The notes under the pieces were generated by a model, which was not told where the DNA came from, did no database searches, and saw only the letters and a list, made by a program, of their open reading frames with translations. A stretch of 24,268 nucleotides of DNA. Origin: Prevotella sp. UBA4268. Lineage in GTDB: Bacteria > Bacteroidota > Bacteroidia > Bacteroidales > Bacteroidaceae. The first letter of the stretch is position 1. Each line of letters starts with the position of its first letter. A program made the position numbers and the translations under genes. Location: positions 1 through 24,268 of the forward strand of contig DGWC01000044.1 in assembly GCA_002395135.1 (NCBI GenBank), given 5' to 3'. This document shows, one piece after another, positions 8,701 to 14,958 of the stretch.

Positions 8701-10447
8701 CGGAACACTTTCGGTTGACCATCAAGAGGTTGGAACTGTGGTGGGAACCTATCGGTCTGAAAACAACGGCTACCTGGATGCCACGCTCAATCTGGAACGC
8801 CTGCCCATCTCACTTGTCAATGGCTTCATTCCCGACCAACTTTTCGGATTCAAGGGCTATGGTGAAGGTGAAATCAGGGTGAGGGGCGCATTGAGCAAAC
8901 CGGTGGTCGATGGCGAGGTGTTCCTTGACTCATGCCATCTTGTGAGCGTTCCCTACGGTCTCGACCTGCGCTTTAGCAACGACCCCGTGCGCATCGTGGG
9001 AAGCCGTCTCTTGCTTGAGAACTTCGAAATGTATGCCTATAATGACAATCCGCTGAATGTGGCTGGCAACATAGACTTCTCCGATCTCGACAAAATGACC
9101 ATGAACGTGCGCATGCGAGCCCAGAATTTCGAAGTGATTAATGCCAAGGAGAATGCCAAGAGCGTGGCTTTCGGTAAGGCTTTCGTCAATTTCTTCGGCA
9201 CGATGAACGGTCCGTTTGACAATCTCAGGCTGCGCGGCAGGGTGGATGTGCTGGGAACTACCGATGTCAGTTATGTTTTGCGCGATTCGCCACTTACTAC
9301 CGACAACCAATTAGATGAGTTGGTGAAGTTCACCGACTTCAGCGACACCACGCAAACCGTTATCAACCGCCCGCCACTGACAGGTTTCAACATGGACCTA
9401 ACGATGTCGGTGGCCAAGGGCGCGCATGTAATGGCCTATCTCAACGCTGCCCACACCAACTATATCGACCTGATGGGCGGAGGAAACCTGCGTATGCAGT
9501 ACAACACGGCCGATAATCTGAGGCTCACAGGCCGCTATACGCTCGACAATGGAGAAATGAAATACGCTCTGCCCATCATCCCGTTGAAGACGTTTACCAT
9601 TCGTGACGGCAGTTACATCGAGTTTACCGGTGACCCGATGAATCCCACGCTGAACATCACGGCCACCGAAAACACCAAGGCCACGGTGTCGGGAACCAAT
9701 GGAGTGGGGCGCAGTGTGAACTTCGATTGCGGAGTAATCATCACCAAGACGCTCAACGACATGGGGCTTGAGTTCACGTTGGATGCTCCCGAGGATATGG
9801 CATTGCACAACGAATTGCAGTCAATGAGTCTCGAACAGCGCGGCAAACTGGCGGTGACCATGCTCACCACAGGCATGTATCTGGCCGATGGCAACACCAG
9901 CGGCTTCTCTATGAACGGTGCACTGAGCAGTTTCTTGGAAAGCGAAATCAATCAGATTACGGGCAATGCGCTGCGCACGCTCGACCTTTCGGTGAACCTC
10001 GACAATGCCACCGATGCCTCCGGAGCCATGCATACTGACTATTCGTTCAAGTTTGCCAAGCGTTTCTGGAACAACAGGGTGAAGATTACGGTGGGCGGAC
10101 TCGTCTCAACGGGGTCCGATATGGCCAACCGCAACCAGTCGTTCTTCGACAATGTATCGCTCGAATATCGGTTGGACGACACGGCCAATAAGTATTTGAA
10201 ACTGTTCTTCGACAATAATTCATACGATTGGCTCGACGGCTACACGCAGCAATACGGAGGCGGATTCATCTGGAGGCGCACCTTGCAGCACTTCAGGGAC
10301 ATCTTCCGTCTTAAGAGCGACCAGAATCCACTTGCCATGCCTGCCCGTCAGCGGGAGAACTTCGTAGGCAGCGACTCCTCGTCGGTGCTCGCTCCTGTCA
10401 TGAACCACAGTGGAGAAAACCATGATTCATTAAAAACGAACAAGTAA
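5765..10447 (+). CDS. tamB: TamB-type translocation and assembly module protein
   Basis: Very large AsmA-like envelope protein (1560 residues) that spans the periplasm from an inner-membrane anchor to the outer-membrane partner TamA/TamL, helping insert outer-membrane proteins or move lipids. Seen here: a short basic start MKRALK, one strong membrane helix (about residues 7-31), then more than a thousand residues of repetitive beta-rich sequence, and the conserved C-terminal DUF490/TamB domain (about 1200-1480, with LTGRYTLDNGEMKYALP near 1250 and IEFTGDPMNPTLNITA). The frame is open from 5687, but that would put 26 residues without signal character ahead of MKRALK and begin upstream of the promoter start point; the ATG at 5765 is therefore preferred. 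The stop is immediately followed by the tamL start codon, so the two are co-transcribed and probably translationally coupled. Confidence 0.9.
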   Translation: MKRALKWAVIAVLVPILLVLLLAVLLYLPPVQNWAVKQVARVASEKTGMEITVEHVNLEFPLNLGVEGLRVLQPNDSLPQQKDTVADVRKLVVDVQLWPLFKKQVEIDALEFNSLTFNTVDFIPDTRVKGKAGKLSLESHGIDLRVETLRVNEALLADAQVLVELSDTVPPDTTESKNAWKILVDKLSVERSDVAVRMPGDSLRVAAHLGNTVAANGYFDLDKGEYCVGSLEWQGGLNYDQRFEPRTKGFDYNHLSLSDVNIGVDSLYYCSPKLNLILRNCSLKEQSGLEITELSGPVSLDSVRVHLPDVRLRTPESSLDAHVVMDMDAFSSQSPGKIHVSADGSLGKQDLMRFMGGMPTQFVRKWPNQPLTVKTVMAGNMKRMEVAGLNAKLPGAFNIHAKGTLGNLDDMDRLQADLTMDAKTENLAFATALADAKTMEGIRIPQGIGINGKVKIDGSRYHADLIATEGRGRVSVKGSIDTRSMQYQASVKANNLHIKHFLPSSDMGAFTGNINLKGAGTDMLSSKTQMNATAQITKFSYGQYNLDGMDGTATIGKGKVHADIVANNPLLQGLITLDALTGKKVLNATVAADLHHADLYNLHLVDEPMTVSLCGHFDIATDMDDYYKVQGMASDITIRSKEDVYRPDDIVTDVLTRRDTTHAVVDCGDFHLDMDASGGYKQLMKVGDHLISEVKNQLREKHIDQMALRERFPVARIDLQTGSDNFFSRMLERQGYLFEKADIHMTTSPRDGLNGQIKMLSLMADSIQLDTLRLNFVSDSTNITFNGQVRNNVKNPQFVFNTLFDGFLMERGAGVNVRYYDAQDKLGVRLGAEAAMEENGIRLHLKSKDAVIAYRDAHINEDNYVFLADNRRVSANLDILAEDGTGVKLYSNDDNEEALQDLTLSLNRLNLEEIISVLPYMPKVTGFVNGDYHIVQEGSQLTVSSSMDVDKLTYEGSAMGNLGMEFVYMPSDDGSHYVDGTLSVDHQEVGTVVGTYRSENNGYLDATLNLERLPISLVNGFIPDQLFGFKGYGEGEIRVRGALSKPVVDGEVFLDSCHLVSVPYGLDLRFSNDPVRIVGSRLLLENFEMYAYNDNPLNVAGNIDFSDLDKMTMNVRMRAQNFEVINAKENAKSVAFGKAFVNFFGTMNGPFDNLRLRGRVDVLGTTDVSYVLRDSPLTTDNQLDELVKFTDFSDTTQTVINRPPLTGFNMDLTMSVAKGAHVMAYLNAAHTNYIDLMGGGNLRMQYNTADNLRLTGRYTLDNGEMKYALPIIPLKTFTIRDGSYIEFTGDPMNPTLNITATENTKATVSGTNGVGRSVNFDCGVIITKTLNDMGLEFTLDAPEDMALHNELQSMSLEQRGKLAVTMLTTGMYLADGNTSGFSMNGALSSFLESEINQITGNALRTLDLSVNLDNATDASGAMHTDYSFKFAKRFWNNRVKITVGGLVSTGSDMANRNQSFFDNVSLEYRLDDTANKYLKLFFDNNSYDWLDGYTQQYGGGFIWRRTLQHFRDIFRLKSDQNPLAMPARQRENFVGSDSSSVLAPVMNHSGENHDSLKTNK

Positions 10448-12847
10448 ATGCAAAGAAGAGCCTATATATATAATAAGGTGTGCATGGCGGTGGTTGTCAT
10501 CATGGTTGCCAGCATGGCGCTGTTGTCTTCCTGTTCCACCACCAGTGGCGTTCCAGAAGATGATAAACTCTTCACAGGACTCACGAAAATAGACTATCAG
10601 GACTACACGCGCAACCAGAATTTCATCACTACTCAGGAAGAAGTGGAAGCAGCCCTGGCCACTGCTCCCAATGGCGCGCTCTTCGGAAGCAGTTATTACC
10701 GCACGCCTTTCCCCTATGGCTTGTGGATATGGAACGCCTTTGCCGACAAGGAAGATGGGTTCTCAAAATGGATGACCAGCACTTTTGGCAAGCAGCCTGT
10801 GCTGATGAGTTGGGTGAATCCCGCCTTGCGCGCGTCGGTCGCCCAGTCGGTATTGCGCAACCATGGCTATTTCCGCGGCTCGGTGAGTTACGACACCATC
10901 CCGCAACGCCATCCCAAGAAGATGAAGATAGGCTATACGGTGAAGATGAACCATCTTTTCACAATCGACAGTATCAGTTATGAGCGCTTTCCCGAAACAG
11001 CCGACAGCCTGATACGAGAAACAATGCACGAAGCCAAGGTGCATCCCGGCGACCCTTTCACCGTCGAAGCCCTCGACGCAGAGCGTGCACGCCTCACGAA
11101 TCTTTTCCGCAACAACGGCTATTATTACTATCAGCAGTCTTTCTCTTCTTATCTCGCTGACACGCTGGCCGTTCCCGGCAAGGCTCGCTTGCGCTTGCAG
11201 GCCATCGACAACCTGCCTGAAGAGGCGCGCCACAAATGGTATATCGGCAACGTTACCGTTGATTTGAGAAAACAGTTCATGCAGCAACTCAACGACTCGC
11301 TGGGCCGTGGCTTCTTCAAAGTCAGGTTTGGCGGCTCGCGGCCTCCTGTGCGTTTGGGTGTGGTGATGGGCGATATGAAACTGCGCCATGGGCAGCCTTT
11401 CAGTAATGACAAATACCTGGAGTCGGTCAGCAAGATCAACGGCAAGGGCATTTTCAGCATGGTCGACATCTCGTTTACCCCGAGAGACACCACCGCGCAG
11501 TGTGACACGCTCGACTTGTCGCTCAACTGCGTGCTCGACAAACCCTATGATTCCTATATAGAAACGAACATCAAGAACAAGACTTCCGGCAGAATCGGTC
11601 CCGAACTGGTGCTCGGCTTCACCAAGCGCAATGCGTTCCGGGGCGGCGAACTGCTCGATATCAATCTGCACGGATCGTATGAATGGCAGCGAAGTGGGGG
11701 AGTGAACGGGACGAAACGCCTGAATACATACGAATATGGTATCGATGCGTCCGTAGAGTTTCCCCGTTTGGTGCTGCCGTGGCGTGAGTGGTTTGCCCGC
11801 CGTTCTCAGAACCGACAGCCGAGTGCACGCCGCCGTATGCGCACATATTACAGTTCGCCTTCCACCATTGCCAAGGTGTCGCGCACCACGCTCAACCGTC
11901 CCGACTATTTCAAGATGGTGAATTTCTCGGCAGAATGGACTTACCGCTGGTCGAAAACGGCAACGAGCCGCCACGAATTGAGCCCGCTCACCGTCACCTA
12001 CCAGCATCTGGTTCACACCACCTCCTATTTTGACAGCATTCTCACTTCCAATCCTTATCTCAAGGCTACGATGCAGAATGTGTTCATCCCTAAGATGCGA
12101 TACACATACGCATATAAGAGCCCGTCGGAGATGAAGAATCCCATCACATGGGAGACCACCGTCTCGCAGTCGGGCAACCTTTCGTCGTTGGCTTTCATGG
12201 CTTTCGGAAAGAAGTGGAGCGACCGCGGCAAGGAGATGTTCAAGAATCCCTATTCCCAGTTTGTCAAGGTGGAGACCGATTTCACCAAGTTATGGCGGCT
12301 GACCAATCTCTCCCAATTGGTAGGTCATATCAGTGCCGGAGTGGTGTATAGTTACGGCAACAGCAACGAAGCACCTTTCAGCGAGTCGTTCTATGTGGGC
12401 GGTGCCAACAGCATCCGTGCCTTCCCTATGAGAAGCATCGGTCCCGGCAAGTTTGAAGGTGTTGAAGACCCTGCCTACTCTTATCTGTTGCAAAACGGCG
12501 ATGTGAAATTCCTCTCCAATCTCGAATACCGCACCCGTCTGTTCGGCAGTCTCTATGGAGCCGTGTTCCTTGATGCGGGCAACGTTTGGAAGATAGGGCG
12601 CAACTACGGCGACGAAAGCATCGATGCCCTGTTTGCTGATTCCAGTTTCAAACCCGGTAAGTTCCTCAGTCAGTTGGCCGTCGGCACAGGCATCGGTTTC
12701 CGCTACGACCTTGATTTCCTTGTGCTTCGTGTTGACTGGGGCATCGGTCTGCACGTACCCTACAACACGGGCAAGAGCGGTTTCTATAACATCCGCCATT
12801 TCAAGGACGGACAGGCACTCCACTTGGCCGTGGGCTATCCGTTCTGA
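10448..12847 (+). CDS. tamL: TamL, Omp85-family outer-membrane lipoprotein
   Basis: Outer-membrane partner of TamB. Bacteroidetes carry a lipoprotein version of TamA called TamL; here the N-terminus has a hydrophobic segment and a lipobox LSSC with the lipidated cysteine at residue 29. After it come POTRA-type domains (about 35-330) and a 16-strand-type barrel (about 370-799). The Omp85 core motif appears as VGGANSIRAF (about residue 650), where the classical form is VRGF, followed by RSIGPG. The chain ends in a phenylalanine (VGYPF), as outer-membrane barrels do. Its ATG directly follows the tamB TAA (TAAATG). M13 could also start a lipoprotein signal, but M1 keeps the basic n-region. Role in outer-membrane protein insertion is known for the family; the substrates here are not. 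Confidence 0.9.
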   Translation: MQRRAYIYNKVCMAVVVIMVASMALLSSCSTTSGVPEDDKLFTGLTKIDYQDYTRNQNFITTQEEVEAALATAPNGALFGSSYYRTPFPYGLWIWNAFADKEDGFSKWMTSTFGKQPVLMSWVNPALRASVAQSVLRNHGYFRGSVSYDTIPQRHPKKMKIGYTVKMNHLFTIDSISYERFPETADSLIRETMHEAKVHPGDPFTVEALDAERARLTNLFRNNGYYYYQQSFSSYLADTLAVPGKARLRLQAIDNLPEEARHKWYIGNVTVDLRKQFMQQLNDSLGRGFFKVRFGGSRPPVRLGVVMGDMKLRHGQPFSNDKYLESVSKINGKGIFSMVDISFTPRDTTAQCDTLDLSLNCVLDKPYDSYIETNIKNKTSGRIGPELVLGFTKRNAFRGGELLDINLHGSYEWQRSGGVNGTKRLNTYEYGIDASVEFPRLVLPWREWFARRSQNRQPSARRRMRTYYSSPSTIAKVSRTTLNRPDYFKMVNFSAEWTYRWSKTATSRHELSPLTVTYQHLVHTTSYFDSILTSNPYLKATMQNVFIPKMRYTYAYKSPSEMKNPITWETTVSQSGNLSSLAFMAFGKKWSDRGKEMFKNPYSQFVKVETDFTKLWRLTNLSQLVGHISAGVVYSYGNSNEAPFSESFYVGGANSIRAFPMRSIGPGKFEGVEDPAYSYLLQNGDVKFLSNLEYRTRLFGSLYGAVFLDAGNVWKIGRNYGDESIDALFADSSFKPGKFLSQLAVGTGIGFRYDLDFLVLRVDWGIGLHVPYNTGKSGFYNIRHFKDGQALHLAVGYPF

Positions 12848-12918
12848 CACATTAGTCTGTTTGTCTCGCATTACACTTTAATGATAGTAAGAATCCGCAA
12901 CTAAAAGATAATCCTATT

Positions 12919-14049
12919 ATGATCAAAAAGAATAATTGCATTTCAGTTGTCTGTAAAATGGCAGTATTAGTGTTCGCCCTTTGCTCCTGTTCCTCCTCTT
13001 CGTCTTCCAAAGACGGTGACGAAGGAGGTGCTGAAGAGTATGAATATAGCATATCTGCCCCTGCCAATGTGCGTGCCGAAATGGATAATATCGACTTCAT
13101 TGTAAAAGTTTCATGGGATGCCGTACCCTATGCCGATAGTTACATGGTATGCCGCAGTGACAACGCGTCCAGCGCTTTCGTTCAGATGGCAGACGGTGTC
13201 GTGTCCACCTCATGGACAGACAGCAGTCCTCTTGTAGGCAATAACTATTACGTGGTCTATGCTGTCAGGGATGGCCAACGTAGCGAGGCGAGTGCTGTTG
13301 TGTCTGTTACATACACTCCTCCTTCGCCCATCACTCCTCCTTCACCCATATCAGGAACGCCTTACACTGTGAATGGTGTGACCTTCAAGATGGTGAAGGT
13401 GTCGGGTGGAACCTTTAAGATGGGCGCCAATGATGAGCAGGATAGTGATGTGGAGTCAGACGAGAAACCAGTTCATGATGTCACCCTGTCTGATTATTAC
13501 ATCGGTGCTACGGAGGTAACGCAAGAATTGTGGGTGGCCGTGATGGGCAGCAATCCGTCTTATAACAAGGGCGATAACCTTCCAGTGGATAATGTTTCTT
13601 GGGATGACTGCCAGGAGTTTATCAAGAAACTGAATAGTTTGACAGACATGACCTTCCGCCTGCCCACCGAGGCAGAGTGGGAGTATGCCGCTCGTGGTGG
13701 AAGTGAATCTAAGGGATACAAGTATTCCGGCAGCAACACGATTGGCGATGTTGCCTGGTATATAGACAACTCAGAAGGCAAGCCGCATGGCGTGGCCACG
13801 AAGTCGCCGAATGAACTGGGTATATACGATATGAGCGGCAATGTGTGGGAATGGTGTCAGGACTGGTACGACCATTATTATTACAGCAGCAGTACCCAGA
13901 CGAATCCCACGGGTCCTTCTTCTGGCTCATACCGTGTGCGACGTGGTGGCACTTGGTATTACAATGCGATGTATAGCCGTGTGTCTAAACGGAGCAACTT
14001 CGGGCCATCCGGACGTGGCATCGACTATGGTTTGCGTTTGGCTCTATAG
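12919..14049 (+). CDS. Fn3 plus FGE-sulfatase-domain lipoprotein (SUMF1-like)
   Basis: A 376-residue exported lipoprotein. The signal segment ends in ALCSC (lipidation probably at C24), then six serines and an acidic stretch KDGDEGG, the sort of tail that can direct surface display in Bacteroidetes. Residues about 38-128 form a fibronectin type III domain, followed by a Pro-Ser linker with a repeated PPSPI, then an FGE-sulfatase domain (about 145-376) with GGTFKMG, EVTQELW, RLPTEAEWEYAARGG, YDMSGNVWEWCQDW and RVRRGGTW. In true formylglycine-generating enzymes two cysteines sit near the C-terminus; here that stretch (YSRVSKRSNFGPSG) has none, so an oxidase activity is unlikely and a binding or structural role is more probable. 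No sulfatase gene is nearby. I see no consensus promoter in the 71 bp after tamL. Confidence 0.85.
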   Translation: MIKKNNCISVVCKMAVLVFALCSCSSSSSSKDGDEGGAEEYEYSISAPANVRAEMDNIDFIVKVSWDAVPYADSYMVCRSDNASSAFVQMADGVVSTSWTDSSPLVGNNYYVVYAVRDGQRSEASAVVSVTYTPPSPITPPSPISGTPYTVNGVTFKMVKVSGGTFKMGANDEQDSDVESDEKPVHDVTLSDYYIGATEVTQELWVAVMGSNPSYNKGDNLPVDNVSWDDCQEFIKKLNSLTDMTFRLPTEAEWEYAARGGSESKGYKYSGSNTIGDVAWYIDNSEGKPHGVATKSPNELGIYDMSGNVWEWCQDWYDHYYYSSSTQTNPTGPSSGSYRVRRGGTWYYNAMYSRVSKRSNFGPSGRGIDYGLRLAL

Positions 14050-14195
14050 TCCTCTCTAAAATCAAGCAAGAAAGAGAATCGTTAATCAGCATAGCATCAT
14101 AATTATCAAATGTCAGCAGCACATCCGAGACAAGTTGTCTATGTGTTGCCGCATAATGTCATACGTAATCGGATACTGCTATTTCATACATTTGA

Positions 14196-14465
14196 AGTGC
14201 AATTTCATATTTTGACCTTCATGACAAGCGTACGGGCTTATACCTCTATGGCGACCGTAATATTGCAGACGAATATGTATTGGAGATGCAAAGCAAGCAG
14301 TGACATCAATAGTTGTTCTCTCAGGTTTCATACACTAAGCCGCTGTATCAACATTTAATAAGCGCAAAGGGAAAGCAAATTGTGTCGCTGATCGCGACAC
14401 AATTGCAGGTAGACTATGGGAAAGAACATCAATTCTTTCTCTTTTTCTTCTGCTCTTTCTGGTAA
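14196..14465 (+). pseudogene. broken coding remnant, possibly DUF1016-like
   Basis: In one frame, 35 codons (14196-14303) and 50 codons (14313-14465) read like protein but are separated by TGA and TAG stops and lack start codons. The second part has SAKGKQIVSLIATQLQVDYGK, which resembles the YGKQIV..L...L..EYGKGF stretch of DUF1016 N-terminal domains found in defence islands. The match is from memory and short; the first part is unrecognised and may come from a different gene. Confidence 0.3.
14378..14404. repeat. perfect 11-bp inverted repeat
   Basis: AATTGTGTCGC (14378-14388), loop TGATC, GCGACACAATT (14394-14404). No T tract follows on either strand, so it is not an intrinsic terminator. 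It could be a protein-binding palindrome or chance retained in the coding remnant it overlaps. Confidence 0.75.
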
Positions 14466-14560
14466 TCCTTCAGATAGTAAGAAAGTTCCTCGCCGAAGTT
14501 CTCAAAGATACTGATCAAATGGCTCCTCTTTCCGTTCCCTTTATTTAGTAAGATAGATGG
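14429..14560 (-). pseudogene. C-terminal coding remnant, family unknown
   Basis: A minus-strand frame of about 43 codons, open upstream to about 14575 but without an ATG, reads KKPSILLNKGNGKRSHLI, then IFENFGEELSYYLKDYQKEQ and a basic tail KKKRKN before the stop. The composition and charged amphipathic helix look coding, which suggests the 3' end of a lost gene. I do not recognise the family. Confidence 0.35.
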
Positions 14561-14619
14561 TTTTTTTGATGAAAATCACTTTTTTCAAGATTGGAGTGAT
14601 GTATTAAAAGAAAAATGAT

Positions 14620-14627
14620 TATTTTTG
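14620..14627 (+). promoter_or_regulatory. likely -7 box of the hsd operon promoter
   Basis: TATTTTTG fits TAnnTTTG. No clean -33 TTTG is found at the right distance; instead an inverted repeat ATCACT (14575-14580) / AGTGAT (14595-14600) covers that position. If used, transcription starts near 14634 and leaves an unusually long leader of about 325 nt before hsdM. Confidence 0.45.
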
Positions 14628-14735
14628 CAGATGCATTGCGGCCGCCGCCGTGTTGTAAAGACGAACAGGTGGCATGACATGCCGCTTGGCAAGACATCGT
14701 GGGTGAATAGATAACTGTATCTAATTCTTGAAAGG

Positions 14736-14881
14736 TTCGACTCCGAAATAGTTCTACCCCAACAATAACGGATGAATCACGAACTGAAAAGAATCAGGAT
14801 ACGCCTGTATAGGCGTACTTGGTCTTTTCTGAATCGTGATTGGCGCGTCAATTCTAGGGGTAGAACCGCGCTGGAGTCGAA
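14736..14881. repeat. 146-bp co-centred palindromic element in the hsd leader
   Basis: Five pairs of arms share one centre near 14808: TTCGACTCC 14736-14744 with GGAGTCGAA 14873-14881; GTTCTACCCC 14751-14760 with GGGGTAGAAC 14857-14866; AATCACGA 14775-14782 with TCGTGATT 14834-14841; GAAAAGA 14786-14792 with TCTTTTC 14823-14829; TACGCCT 14800-14806 with AGGCGTA 14811-14817, loop GTAT. It could fold as a long RNA hairpin, be a small non-coding mobile element, or be stacked operator sites. Confidence 0.9.
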
Positions 14882-14957
14882 GACGGAAGGGAACCAAAGT
14901 ACGTCTTTTTTTTGCCCGCAGCGAAAGCCAGTAATTAATAAATAGTTCTACCCCAAC
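14746..14957 (+). repeat. 18-bp direct repeat, second copy abutting the hsdM start
   Basis: AAATAGTTCTACCCCAAC occurs at 14746-14763 and, without mismatch, at 14940-14957, one base before the hsdM ATG. The copies are 194 bp apart. The core GTTCTACCCC is also present inverted at 14857-14866, so that copy can pair with either direct copy. Confidence 0.92.
14880..14913 (+). terminator. possible attenuator before hsdM
   Basis: AAGACG (14880-14885) and CGTCTT (14902-14907) can form a 6-bp stem with a 16-nt loop, followed by a run of eight T (14906-14913, including the stem end). It lies inside the leader, 45 bp before hsdM, so it would act on the operon's own transcript. The stem is short, and its left arm overlaps the outer arm of the palindrome by two bases. 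Confidence 0.45.
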
Positions 14958-14958
14958 T

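Larger units (their letters stand above)
14050..14619. other. gene debris upstream of the type I restriction operon
   Basis: About 570 bp without an intact recognisable gene. One plus-strand frame (14196-14303, then 14313-14465, with stops between) reads protein-like, including TGLYLYGDRNIADEYV and, later, GKQIVSLIATQLQVDYGK. The second resembles the N-terminal part of DUF1016/YhcG-type nucleases, but I hold that weakly. A minus-strand frame (14429-14560) without a start codon ends in a lysine-rich tail. A perfect 11-bp palindrome sits at 14378-14404. The 82-codon ATG frame at 14110-14358 has no family features. I read this as eroded remains of earlier accessory genes. Confidence 0.45.

Noticed and set aside
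10763..12016. 417-codon frame opposite tamL
   Set aside because: Antisense to a recognised Omp85 gene and without any family motif.
14110..14358. 82-codon frame after the FGE-domain lipoprotein
   Set aside because: Composition unlike a protein (many Cys, Arg, Ser), no motif, and another frame in the same place reads more protein-like.
14731..14745. GGTTCGACTCC as the T arm of a tRNA gene or attachment site
   Set aside because: The flanking bases do not form a T stem and no other tRNA arm is found; the string is part of the palindrome.
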